The position numbers and the translations under genes were made by a program. Source: Plantago ovata (lineage: Eukaryota; Streptophyta; Magnoliopsida; Lamiales; Plantaginaceae). From it: a stretch of DNA of 64,000 nucleotides. Positions 46,311-57,384 of the stretch are shown here, piece by piece. Each line of letters starts with the position of its first letter. Position 1 is the stretch's first letter. The stretch is taken from positions 109,552,261 to 109,616,260 of the forward strand of contig CM051455.1 of assembly GCA_028274465.1 (NCBI GenBank), written 5' to 3'. The notes under the pieces are model-generated. The model worked only from the letters and a program-made list of their open reading frames with translations. It made no database searches and was not told the origin of the DNA.

Positions 46311-48826
46311 ATGCCGCATACACGTTCTGCAGGAACACCACTTGCTGATTCAATTGCTGAGATCGACAGAGTCTACCACCAAAGAAGGCAACTACTTGAA
46401 AGGCGCGCACTAGAGGAAATAGAGGAAACCGATTTCTCTTAATCTCTACACATTCTTTTCAAGGAAATCGACGGAATGGCAGAAGCTAGACCACTGAAGG
46501 CATGGGTTCAACCCACCAAGGATCGTATGAGGGGACCGGCGATTGTTCTTTCGTCTGCAACCCGAGATCTGGAGATCAAGAACCACGCATTCCAACAACT
46601 TCCGAGGTTCTATGGCTTATCAAGGGAAGATGTGATGGGGTACTTGCACGATATCGATGATTTCGTCAACCAACTCCCACGACCCGGAGCTGACATAACA
46701 ACGGATGAGTTGAGGATGAAGGTTTTTGCTATGGGACTTGGTGACAGAGCCAAGTCATGGCTGAGTTCTCTTCCAGCAGGCTCGCCGGACAATTGGGAAA
46801 AGGTTTTTTCAGCTTTCATGGAGAAATACTTCCCTCACACCTTGACTACCGCGCTAAAGGCGCAAATCACTGGATTCAAGCAGGACTATGATGAGACCAT
46901 CTACACCACGTTTGAGAGGTTCCAAGATCTCACGAACAAGTGCCCTCACCATGGTTTTTAACTTTCCGACCTAGTCCAACACTTCTACAATGGACTAACC
47001 TTCGAGAACCAACAAGTGGTGGATTTCCAATGCTGAGGCAATATTTGGGAGGAAACCGCAGAAGCCGTCTGGGCTATTTTCGAAAGGCTTGCTAAGGGTT
47101 CGCAGTTCAAGGACCCGAGAGCAATGGGAAGCTCCACCGACTCAAGAAGCCCCTATGTACAGGGGGAATGGGGATCAATTCGAGTGCTTTACCAACGAAT
47201 TGAAGCAAGTCCTCAAGAGCGCCACCGGAACAACTGTTTCGAACGAAGTATGCCGAATATGCAAGAACTATGGGCATGGGGCTCATATGTGTAGATCGGA
47301 GCTGGCATACGATGATGGCAACTGGGCTCGAGGAGGCGAAGAAGAAGCCTTTGCTACGGAGTTTGGCACTCAAGAAGTTAGCTACGGACAAGACGGTAGG
47401 AATCCACGAGGAGGATTTTGGAGAAGAGGATACCGTAACTGTAACGCCCCAGATTTCAGAAGCTTAAAAGGGTTGAGAACGCTACTCATACCATCAAGGT
47501 GCACCTTTCTTTTCGGGAATCCACCTAGAAGAACTTCAGAGTTAAGCGTGCTTGCTCTGGAGCAATTCTAGGATGGGTGACCCACTGGGAAGTTCTCGGT
47601 GCGCGCACGAGTGAGGACAAAGTGCGCGGATTAGAACCCGTGTTGGTCTGTGGGGCCAGCATATCACCCCGGAGAGCGCCCATGAGTAACCACGCCGGCC
47701 GGATTGGTCGGGTCGTTGCAGATGGCCCGTCCACCCGACCCATTAATGAGTAACCTCGTCGGCCCGTTGGGCCGGGTCTCGGCCCATTAATGGGTTGGGT
47801 CGTTACAGTAACAATCAAGGATATGCACCGGCTAACCAAACTTACGGACCTCACCAAGACCGTAGTAGGCTAAACTATGGTAATGACCACTGCGAAAACC
47901 CCGTTCCGAAAGAGCCACCGAAGTCGAAGTCGGCTCAACTGATGGAGAACTTGCAGAAGATGGTCGATCATACACAGAGTTTTCTCAAACGTTATGAAGA
48001 AGATTCCGAGAAGACTAGGGCAAGGCTTGATAAGTTGGAAGAGAGCACTAGACTTGCCCATCAAAAGATGCAAGAGTTGATCGACCGAGGAACAAGTAGG
48101 GAGCAAGGCAAACTGCCCAGCAACACTGAGAAGTCGTTGTCCATTAACTTAGTGGGTGATCTACCTGTTGAAATCACCATCAAGAAGGTTGCTAAATGCG
48201 AGAGTTGCAAGAGGGAACTGCCCCCACAAGCCGAAGAAGAAGAAAAGGACCTTGGTACTAACAAGAGTGAAGAGGAGCAAGAGGATCACGAGCCACTCCC
48301 TCAAAGTTTCGATGTTAAGGTCAGGATTGGGGAGCTTGAAGATGTCCGAGCCACACTGGACACAGGATCCTACTCTAATGTTCTCCCTTTGAATGTTTTC
48401 GAGAAGAGTAACCTTGGAGAACTAACTGTGCATAAGGCTATTGTGCAACTGGCGGATGGATCCCTTGTGAAACCCGAAGGTGTTGTGAAGAATGTATTAG
48501 CCAAAATTGGTGAAGCCTCTGTCTACACCGATTTTGTAATTATGCCAGCATCAGCACCAGGTACGGCGGATGTCATACTCTTAGGACGAACATTCTTAAC
48601 TAAGCTACGCTCCGTAATGGACATCTACCAAAGGACTTGCACTATCGAAGTGGATGGCAAGCAACATGTGTTGCAAGCCATATCAGATCCACCTGATCCA
48701 CCCGATACTTCTAACACTATTGATTACAGTGGTCTTAACGTCTATGTTCACTCTTATTCACAGGATCGAGGCACGGGAAGGAGACTCGTGAGGGGGAAGT
48801 CTAGTACCCTCAGAAGGAAAAGATAG
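46311..48826 (+). pseudogene. Athila-3 gag-protease, with a solo LTR inserted
   Basis: Same product as Athila-1: gag motifs QLPRFYGLSREDVMGYL and FMEKYFPHTLTTALKA, knuckle CRICKNYGHGAHMC near 47250, coiled coil FLKRYEEDSEKTRARLDKLE near 48000, and an aspartic protease with DTG in ATLDTGSYSNVLP near 48355. The C-terminus ends LRRKR at 48826, earlier than in Athila-1. A Cassandra-type solo LTR lies within it at 47440-47807. Apart from that insertion it has a few other breaks and is a fossil. The protease half (47795-48826) remains open. Confidence 0.86.
47440..47807 (+). mobile_element. Cassandra-type TRIM solo LTR with 5S-rRNA-like core
   Basis: 368 bp, TGTAACGCCCC to GGGTCGTTACA, flanked by a perfect 5-bp target duplication GTAAC (47435-47439 and 47808-47812). 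Inside, at about 47525-47600, the order AGAACTTCAGAGTTAAGCGT, GCTTGCTCTGGAG, CTAGGATGGGTGACC matches the 5S rRNA internal promoter (box A, intermediate element, box C) that marks Cassandra elements. There is no internal domain, so it is a solo LTR left by recombination. Ends and duplication look whole. Confidence 0.85.
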
Positions 48827-49978
48827 GCGAAGACAGGAGTCGAGTCAGAGACTTTAAACAATGGCGCTATCCGGGAGGCAACCCGGGGTTTTTATCACTT
48901 TCTTTACCGCTTTATTGCATGCATTCATACTTGAACAATTTGCTTTTCATATGTGAATTTGTTCGGTTCTGTGTCGTATGTGCTTATGTTGTGTTCGAGT
49001 GCGGCTTTTCGAGTGATTTTTTGAGGAAAATGATTTTTCAGGGACTAAAAACTTTTTCGGGGACTAAAACCGCATTTTTATTTCAAAAAATGTTCATCTC
49101 CCACCTAGGAGTGGGGGGCGAATCGCCGCGCGTCCAGAGCGCGCGCGCGCGCTCCGGACGTGCGGGGCGGTTCGCCCAGCACGGGGCGGTCCGCCCCAGG
49201 TGTGGGCGAACCGCCCCACATCTCCAGATTCTAAAAAACGGGGGTTTCTTCCCCAAACCCCCATTTTCCTCCATTTTCATCTTCCAAACTCCAAAATTTT
49301 CTCCATATTCAAAATAACTTCAAATCTTCATAACTTCTTCATCTCTCCATCATTTTGTGTGTTCTTTAGCTTCATTCGAAGCCCGCTACATGCTCTATCA
49401 TTCTATCCGAACAAATTTCTTCCTAGCTCATTCAATTTCCGGATTTGAGGTATTATCACATGAACCCTAATTTTTACAATTTGAGGATTTTTTGATTTAT
49501 GCTTAAATTAGGCTTGTATGATGTATGGGTTGATGATTTATGTGATTAGATTCGTATTTCATTGTCAATTACATGTTCAATTAGGCTTGGTTTGATGAAT
49601 TATTGGATGATATATGTCTTGTTTGGGAAATGTCTCTCTTGCTTTCATTCCATGTTTAAACATGTGTTTATTGATATGAAATTGATGGATGTATTGGTAG
49701 AATGCATGATTGATGAGATTGAGGATTTATGCTAGATTTTGATTTTTATGGTATGGATTGAACCTTGTGATTCAAGACATTTGTCGTTAGCAAGAGCATA
49801 ATGTCATATGTTATTGTAGTAGTTGCATTGATATGTTGCGTAATGATTTAGCTAGACTAGGTTTTGGGTTTTTGAGGAGTTGGATTTTTGAGAATTTTAC
49901 TCGTTTGTTCACTCGTATATTTACATATGCATAGGTCTGTTTTGCATCACAAGATACTAATTGTTGTTTGTAGGAATC
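48827..49978 (+). other. Athila-3 leader between gag-protease and the second gene
   Basis: No coding. It holds the stem-loop at 48871-48886, a cluster of GC-rich hairpin motifs plus an alternating GC palindrome (49110-49220), then 700 bases of T-rich sequence. It ends at TTGTTTGTAG, a good splice-acceptor match a few bases before the next ATG. In Athila elements the gene after pol is known to be reached by splicing, so an intron here is plausible. Confidence 0.6.
49132..49159. other. 28-base near-perfect palindrome with alternating GC core
   Basis: Arms GTCC..GGAC around GAGCGCGC/GCGCGCTC, with one mismatch. The core of alternating purine-pyrimidine GC could form a cruciform or Z-DNA. Not present in Athila-1. 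Confidence 0.8.
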
Positions 49979-51250
49979 ATGGCACCGAGGACAAGGAGAT
50001 CCGGCTCTAGCAAAAAGGGGAAGGGAGTGGCATCAAGCTCCCAACCGTCTCACGATTTGTACGAGTTGTCTGCCGCTGCGATAGAGGTGCGACAAAGGCT
50101 AGAGGCGGAGATGGCCGACGGAGGAAGGTCGATCATCCCAGATAGGAGGATTGACATTCCTGAGTCCGCGGCGGATAGATCGGGATATAGGACGCTGTCA
50201 CGTTTGGGGTCACAAAGGAATTGGGCATGGTACAGTTCCAACAGGTTCAAAGGGTACGAAGAGAGCCTCCTCCGAGATTTCTACACTGGATACACGGATC
50301 TCGACGAGAAGAATGGGTGCTAGTCCGAGGCCTGATTATACCATGGAACCCATAGTACATTTCTTCCTTCATCCATTTCGCGAACCTGAAATTCACAGGA
50401 AGCGACCACGCCTACTTGTATTCGAGGACCGCTAGGGGATAGGGAGACACATCACTGACGTGATCTGCAACAGGGAGTACCGATATCCGGAAGTCGGGGA
50501 AGCACCTGGACGGATCAGTTATAGCGACCTTAGCATCGAAGCTAAGGTGATGATGAAATTTTGCATCTCCGACTTGATCCCGATGAAGAATGACACATGG
50601 ATTCAGCCCTACTACGCCGAGCTCCTCTACTGCCTCATAGACGGACATCAGATCGACATAGGGCACATTATGTATGAGGAGTACGAGCGCCACTTTCATC
50701 TTCCCAAGCTTCATCACAGCATACTGCATATATCATGGGGTCGATGATATTGAGGAGGGGGATTGCGAGGTCGCTGCCCTTTTACCCTCGACCATTGAGG
50801 TACAGCTCAACAGGTATCAGTTGAGGAACCCCACAGCAGCCGCTGCTGATGTAGGAGCACCATTCCAGCCAAATGATTCCGATCATGAGGATGCTATGGA
50901 GGTCGATGTTGGCGAAGCCCCTATCCCAGATATTCCGTTGTCCATCAAGCACCGCATGCACCACCTGGAGCACCACAGGGGTCTGGAGGATTTGACTTCT
51001 CTGAATTCCGTACCTACCTCGACGGCCGTTTCGACAGAATTGATGCCAACAACGCGGCCATGAGACAGGACATTGACAGGCACATTGTCCAGCACAACCG
51101 CGATTGGGAGATATTCGAGGAGCATCGCCGAGAGGATAGGCAGCACATGTGGGAGAAGCAACAGCTCATCCAGCAACAGCAGGAAGCTCTTCGACAGTCC
51201 AATGAGCTCATGAATGACATGTGGAGTGACTTTTATGGGAAAAAAAATTA
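49979..51250 (+). pseudogene. Athila-3 second gene (Athila-type downstream ORF)
   Basis: Starts MAPRTRRSGSSKKGKG right after an acceptor-like TTTGTAG. The following segments include TMEPIVHFFLHPF, YSDLSIEAKVMMKFCISDLI and ELLYCLIDGHQIDIGHIMYE, a pattern I associate with the plant transposon protein domain found in Athila-type downstream ORFs, though without a search this is tentative. The C-terminal part is glutamine/glutamate-rich and coiled-coil-like (EKQQLIQQQQEALRQSNELM), ending near the MULE border at 51238. No transmembrane segment or signal peptide is obvious, so an envelope role is not supported. A few breaks. Confidence 0.6.
51230..51238. repeat. MULE target-site duplication, left
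   Basis: CTTTTATGG, repeated exactly at 63936-63944. Nine bases is the standard length for Mutator-like elements. Confidence 0.92.
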
Positions 51251-51450
51251 ATTTTTGTACCATAAACTTTACCCCACTTTAGTTTTTGTACCATATCTTT
51301 CCACTTGTTAATTTTTGTACCATATGTTTTCATGAACTTTAATTTTGTACTCCGGTGACTTTTTCCGGTGAAAAAGTCAAATGCTCAGCACATGACCCGC
51401 GAACTAGGGTTATTCTTACATAATTCGCCCCCAATTCGGTGAATTTGAAC
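51239..51450 (+). repeat. MULE left terminal inverted repeat
   Basis: The outer ~125 bases match the reverse complement of the right end closely. The inner part is more diverged and about 40 bases longer here. A motif TTTTTGTACCATA recurs at 51249, 51280, 51309 and, shorter, 51340, a spacing of about 30 bases. Repeated sites of this kind could be transposase binding sites (inference). Confidence 0.88.
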
Positions 51451-51823
51451 TTGGATCCTCCTAGTTTTCGCTTTAGAGAGTTCTCCTGAGAGTGAACTAG
51501 GTTAATAAGGAAATCAGCCAAGCCCATTTTTTTTCCCGCGCTCATCATCTCGATCGGTTTCTTCTGCGGCGTTTTTCCCGTCCCCACACTCTCTCTTAAA
51601 CCAATAAATTTTCTTTCCAAGTCATGATTTCATAAGGCTTCATCAAGATGTTGATTGGACCGAAAAATCGGAGAATAACTTGCCTCCACCTGTATATGGT
51701 ACGTCTTAATTTTAATACAAATTGTGTTGTTAGATTTCTTGCAAAATATAATCGTGTAGTTGTTCAATTGTGTTAGTAGTTTTGATGAAAGGCAATTTAC
51801 TAATTAATGGTGTTTGGTATTAG
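51451..51823 (+). other. MULE 5' region and possible first exon
   Basis: Non-coding for the most part. An ATG at 51648 opens a short reading frame to a donor-like GTACGT near 51699, and TTGGTATTAG near 51823 is an acceptor. A small first exon followed by a ~120-bp intron is therefore possible, but support is weak. Confidence 0.4.
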
Positions 51824-52959
51824 ATTTCGATGAACCCGCGGTCAATGTTAGTATTGGGGAGGTCAGTTTATACTTGAACCCAAAGCGAGATATTTTGGGG
51901 GAGATGTATTTAAATGTGACTATGTTAAGATGGAATTCCATGAAACTCCAAACTATCGGAAACATATGTGAGACTATGGGTGTAACAACGGATGCTGTTC
52001 TATATTTCTGAGTGGATGTTTTATGTTGGTCGACTCTGACGATGAACTTGAAAGGATATTCAACTTAGTTCAATCTTCTCCTACCAAGGAGTTGCGTTTA
52101 TTTATTGATCCATATGTGTTAGAGGAAGGCCAAACAGTGAATCCCCTCACCAAGCAGGAAACTACTTTTGTCTATGAAGGTGCCGAAGATTATGGGGAAT
52201 CAGATCCATATGAAGCAGAGACCAGCAAGGTTACTTTAGCGATTATGATGGCTTAGAACATTTCAGTGATAGTGATATAGATGTGCAAAGTGACATAAAT
52301 TCTGAGGCTGAAGATGAGAATGATAGTGATTATGAGGAATCAATGAGGAGGGATTTGTATGAGATTGATGATAGCCTTTTTGATCAGTTTGTCGATGATA
52401 AGGTTATGGATCCGGTTGATGGACTTTGTAATTTTGACACTACATGACAGGGGTATGGTCGTGGGTGTAGGAACAAAAGGATGTAAACGATGAACGAGTA
52501 ATGAAAGTGAGGAGAGCAATGAAGATCTAACCGATTCTGATTCCGGGGATGATGATATATTAGAGAGTGAATATGAGTTTGCTAGTGCCGACAGTGGTTC
52601 TGATGAGGAAGTTGTTGGGCCAAAGTTCAAGATATTTAACAAAGCAGATAAATTGAAACCAGAATTTGCCTTGGGGATGAAATTCAGTAAGCGAGATGAT
52701 TTGCGAAATGCTGTGAACTCCCACGCCGTAGCAACTAGGCGGAGTTTACGTGTAACAAAAGAAGATCATAGGAGATTGTATGCAATTTGCAGGTCAAGGA
52801 AGTGTAGGTGGAAATTAACTGCAGTGTATTTGAAAAAGGAAAAAACTTGGCAGATAAATAAATACAACGGCCAACACAGCAAGCACAGGTGTTCCAAAAC
52901 TGTTAAAGTAAAAAATATGACATCCAGGTATGTAGCTGAGAGATTTTCTTATATGTGGG
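51824..52959 (+). pseudogene. MULE transposase, N-terminal part
   Basis: Begins FDEPAVNVSIGEVSLYLNP and ILGEMYLNVTML, the N-terminal region seen in plant MULE proteins ahead of the DNA-binding domain. A highly acidic stretch follows (FSDSDIDVQSDINSEAEDEN, SDSGDDDILESEYEF). From about 52653 comes the MuDR DNA-binding domain: FALGMKFSKRDDLRNAVNSH, LYAICRSRKCRWKLTAVY and KYNGQHSKHRCS, with the Cys and His spacing of the family. The frame shifts near 52012 and 52250, and stops are present between 52445 and 52500. It is then cut at RFSYMW by Tat-C and resumes at 60951. Role when whole: binds the terminal inverted repeats. Confidence 0.85.
52955..52959. repeat. Tat-C target-site duplication, left
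   Basis: GTGGG, repeated exactly at 60946-60950. Confidence 0.9.
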
Positions 52960-53709
52960 TGTTGAAGGGTAATTTGTATTTCTCTCTAAGTTCGCAATAA
53001 GTCACTAGTCTAAGTCATTCTAGTTTTCTTCTTGTAGTATCACTCTGAGATAGGAAATGAGCCTTCATGTAGCTTCCTCGTACCTGAAATAGAGTAGAGG
53101 GGGGGGGGGTTAGAGACTCTTGCCCGGTCTGTAAGGTATCAGACCGAGAGGCGACTTTACGAGTAGGGAGTTGTGAGGCTTCCCTAGTACGAGTAGTAAA
53201 GGTGGTGTTCGAGAGGAGTTATTAATGCTTACTGTTGAGGAGTAAATGAGGCCTTTATATACTGTGGCCTTCAACTTCCGGTCGCGTAGGATCAAGACAC
53301 GTGTACGGTAGGATGAGGGCCTCCTCGGCCCAGGCCCATTAAGGAGGTCCATGGGCCTTGGCCCAAGGAGCAACCATGGCTGGTCGCTCAGGGTCCTCGT
53401 GACTTCCTTGTACGTGGAAGATGCGAGTAGTGTCCTGCTCAGTTTCTGTCAAGGAGCGTTACCTTGACGTAAGGTCTCCTCGAGCCCGAGAGATGCTCCT
53501 CGAGCTCACTGGCAGCTTTGTCCTTGTGATGAGCTAATTTTGAGGGTTGTCCTCCCAGTGATGGTCGACCTATGTTGGTCGGTCCACACCTTAGTGACAT
53601 ACTTGGGTGTCGTGGTGTGCCCTTTGAGGGACGGCCTATGATGCTTTGTCGCGCTCTTAGACCGCCTCCAGTTCGTACATGGGCACTGGACATATTTTCA
53701 ACACTAACA
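52960..53709 (-). repeat. Tat-C 3' LTR
   Basis: 750 bp. In element sense begins TGTTAGTGTTGAAAATATG and ends CCCTTCAACA. Shows more single-base gaps than the 5' LTR. Confidence 0.92.
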
Positions 53710-53808
53710 TATGCCCCTAGTTTCCAAGTATCTTTGTAGAAGATAGTTGAGGAACTATGTTGAAGTAGAGTCGAGCAGAGCCTCGACTAGTAGTGGGCGA
53801 AAAAAGCA

Positions 53809-53908
53809 NNNNNNNNNNNNNNNNNNNNNNNNNNNNNNNNNNNNNNNNNNNNNNNNNNNNNNNNNNNNNNNNNNNNNNNNNNNNNNNNNNNNNNNNNNNN
53901 NNNNNNNN
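53809..53908. other. Assembly gap of 100 N inside Tat-C
   Basis: Placeholder gap. Both sides match Tat-A positions that are about 5.8 kb apart (about 24190 and 30000). Confidence 0.98.
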
Positions 53909-54852
53909 CCTACTTGGAGTCTCTCTCTCTTACTGCCTTTGTGTAGGTCTTCGCGATGAGTGCTTGATATCTGAGGATATTGGCCAAGGCGTTGGTCCTC
54001 GCTTCACTGATTGTCTCCAGGTCGAAGAGTCTCTCTGTATGATTGTCCTCGGATTGATACCCTTGGATTCTGAGGGTTTCCACCGCCACTTCTGCTGGTA
54101 TGACCGCCTCGGACCCATAAACTAGCGAGAAGGGAGTCTCTCTTGTAGCTGTTTTTGAAGTAGTGCGGTATGCCCACACCACTCCATCAAGCTCGTCGAC
54201 CCAGTCCTTGTTGGTGGCGAACCTCTTCTGCAAGTTGTTGACGAGGATTTTGTTGACGGCTTCTGTTTGCCCATTGGATTGAGGATGTCCTACAGAGGTA
54301 TACCTCCTCTCAATCTTCATTTCCTTGCACCATTCATTGAATCTTTGGCCACAAAATTGAGCCCCATTATCCGAGATGAGGACCCTTGGCAAGCCAAATC
54401 GACACACGATGTTCCTCCACACGAAGTTCATCACTCTTTGTTCGGTGATGGTAGATACTGCCTCAACTTCCGCCCACTTGCTAAAGTATTCGACCGCAAC
54501 AATGATGAACTTCTTTTGACCCGTGCCTCTTGGAAAAGGACCGACTATGTCGATGCCCCATATGTCGAAAGGGCAAGTGATGGCGATGGGCATGAGGGTT
54601 CGCCGGGACGTTGATCAAATTGGCGTGCATTTGACACTCCTCGCACTTTCTCACAAATTGGGCAGCGTCTTCGCGAACAGTGGGCCAGTAGTATCCTTGT
54701 CGAATGACTTTTTGCGCGAGGGTTCTTCCTCCGGCATGGTCTCCGCAACTTCCTCGATGCATTTCTCCAAGAAGTTTTTGAACTTCATGCTCGGCGACGC
54801 ATCTCAAGTAGACTCCCTCGAAAGACCTTTTGTACAAGTAGTCTCCTTGCAT
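53909..54852 (-). pseudogene. Tat-C integrase
   Basis: DDE integrase. The zinc-finger region has CGDHAGGRTLAQK and KCEECQMHANLI. The catalytic core has WGIDIVGPFP, ISDNGAQFCG and GHPQSNGQTEAVNK, and the region ahead of the C-terminal domain reads ETPFSLVYGSEAVIPAEV. The C-terminus is lost in the gap. Over 227 codons (54593-53910) the core is open. Confidence 0.87.
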
Positions 54853-57384
54853 GATGTATCGAGGAGCTTTTCCCTTGATTCTCCTGCTTCAGCCTTGTCA
54901 CGAGGAAGGCTTCCATTTTTGAGATATGTAGTTATCTCTTGCATCCAATTCGGTTGATCGTCAATTGCCAAGACGTTTGGCTTTGATGACCACAAAGATG
55001 ATGCGTTGATTCTCATGAGTATCACGTTCCGGGTATCAACTCCTCCGGAGGCTGAAGCATACTTTGATAGGGCATCTGCCCTTTGATTGAGATCTCTCGA
55101 GAACTTTTCAATCTCACAACTTTCAAATTTTTGAATTTCTTCCGTGATGGCGCTCTTGTACTCAGCCAGTGAGTCTTTCTTGGTTCTGAATTTCCCCGAG
55201 ATTTGCTTCTCGGCCAGTTGGGAATCAGTGAAGAGATGTAGCTTCTTCACTTCCAATGACTTTGCCATACGTAGAGCTATGAGGATGGCTTCATATTCTG
55301 CTTCATTGTTGGAGACCGGGAAACTAAGAGTAACGGCGTACTCGAGTTCAGCCCCTCCGGGACTCTTGAAGTATATTCCTATCCCGCCATTTTTTCCTGA
55401 TGAGGATCCATCAACATGAAGAATCCAGACGTCTCCATGGTCGACTAATTCTTTGGGTTTGGAGAGACGGTCTCCGCACCCTTTGGCTCGTCGGTTTTCT
55501 GCCAGGAACACTTCATGCCTTCTTCCTTTTTGGTTTGGACATCGCCTTAAGCTCTTTAAAGCATCTTCCAGAGCTTGCATTGGGTTGTTTTGATGGGGTT
55601 GCTCTTCGACCATCATCATAGCACTCTTTGTTTCCGAAGAGTTTTCCTCTGAAGTTCCTTTTGAGGGATACTCCACGAGGAAGTCGGCTATGACTTGTGC
55701 TTTCTTGGCCACGGGTGCTTGATAGTCGATGTCGTACTCACTTAATTCGATCGCCCATCTTGCCATTCTTCCCGAATTTTCGGGTTTTCCGAGGACTTGC
55801 TTGAGAGGTTGCTTTGTCAAAACAACAACCTTGTGAGCACCAAAGTAGGGTTTTAACCTCCTTGCAGTATAAACGAGGGCAAAGGAAAGCCTCTCGATAT
55901 CCATGTACCGCGTTTCAGCCCCGGCAAGTACTTTGCTCAAGTAGTAGATGGGCAAGTGGTCGTTCCCTTGGATTCGTACCAAGACCGAGCTGATAGCTTC
56001 CCCGTTGCTGCTAAGTACAAGTAGAGTACCTCTCCTTCTACGGGTTTCGACAATAGAGGAGGAGCGAGTAGGTATTCTTTCAGCTTCTCGAAGGCTTCCT
56101 CGCACTCCTTCGTCCACTCGAAGTGGCTGCTCTTTCTCAACACCTTGAAAAAAGGTAGATTTTTCTCGGCAGACCTCGAGATGAATCTACTCAACGCAAT
56201 TGATTTTCCGACCAATTGTTGCACCTCATTGATGGATTGAGGTTGTGGAAGATCGAGGATGGCCTTTATCTTTTCGGGGTTTGCTTCTATTCCTCTTTCT
56301 GTCACCATGTAACCGAGGAACTTCCCCCTTTGACTCCAAGGTACACTTCGCCGGGTTGAGCTTCATGCCATACTTTCTCAAGATTGAGAAGCATTTGCCA
56401 GGTAACCTACATGTTGCTCCTCGGTCTTTGCTCTTGACGAGCATGTCATCGACATATACTTCCATTGTTTTACCAGCTCTCTTTGAACATTTTGTTAACC
56501 AACCTCTGATAGGTCGCTCCGGCGTTCTTAAGACCAAATGGCATCACGTTGAAGCAATACACATTGCCATTAGCGAAGAAGGCAGTCTTAGGCACATCAT
56601 CTTTGGCCATTTTGACCTGGTAGAAGCCCTGGTATGCATCCATGAAACTCAGGAGGGCGCATCCAGCGGTGGAATCGACCAGCTGGTCGATCCGTGGGAG
56701 AGGGTATGGATCCTTCGGGCAAAACTTGTTGAGCCTTGTGAAATTGTTGCACATTCGCCATTTCCCCGGACCCTTCTCCACGAGGACCACATTGCATACC
56801 CAATCGGAGTATCTCACCTCCTTGATGTGGCCGGCTTTAAGAAGTCTTTGGACTTCCGCTTCTATGATGGCATTATCTTCCGCACTGAAGTCTCTTCGCT
56901 TTTCTCTGATGTGGGTGATCGATGGGTCTACGTTCAGACGGTGAACGGCGACACGTGGGTCGATCCCCTTTAGGTCCTCGGTACTCCATGCGAAGATATC
57001 GTTGTTATCCTTCAAACATTGGATGAGTTTCATCCTGACTTCAGTGGTCATCTCGGTGCCAATTTTTGTGACCTTGTCGGCACTTCCTTCGACAATTTGG
57101 ATTTCTTCTAGGGCTTCTCTTGCTTCAATTTTGTTTTCCTCAAAGAATTTCTTCTTTTTGGAAGAGGGTGGGACTGGTGGAATCACTTGATACTCCTCGA
57201 GCTCCTTAACAGCTCCTACTAGAGTATCCTTGTCTTTCTTCATGATTGCTTTTCTTCGCCTAAGTGACGGACTTGGCTTTTTTGATTTTCTCTTCACTCG
57301 CCGAACCGTGTAGAAACGATAAGGCGCATTGTGAACAAGGGGTGTCTCCTCGGATGACTGCCCGGTTGGGTTCTCCAATGGCAA
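54853..57384 (-). pseudogene. Tat-C reverse transcriptase and RNase H
   Basis: Reverse transcriptase at about 56300-57384: FSAEDNAIIEAEVQRLLKAG, LPRIDQLVDSTAGC, SFMDAYQGFYQVKMA, MPFGLKNAGATYQRLVNKMF and the YVDD active site in VYVDDMLVKS. RNase H at about 54990-55960: RYMDIERLSFALVYTARRL, WILHVDGSSSGKNGGIG and SNNEAEYEAILIALRMAKSL, the plant-type duplicated arrangement (connection plus archaeal-type RNase H) known from Tat-lineage elements. It has a few breaks. Confidence 0.87.

Noticed and set aside
47525-47600. A 5S rRNA gene
   Set aside because: Only the internal promoter-like part matches, it is diverged, and it lies within LTR ends with a target duplication. It is a Cassandra-type LTR.
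49979-51250. An envelope gene in Athila-3
   Set aside because: The position fits the envelope-like slot of Athila, but no signal peptide or membrane segment is visible and the pattern is closer to the plant transposon protein domain.
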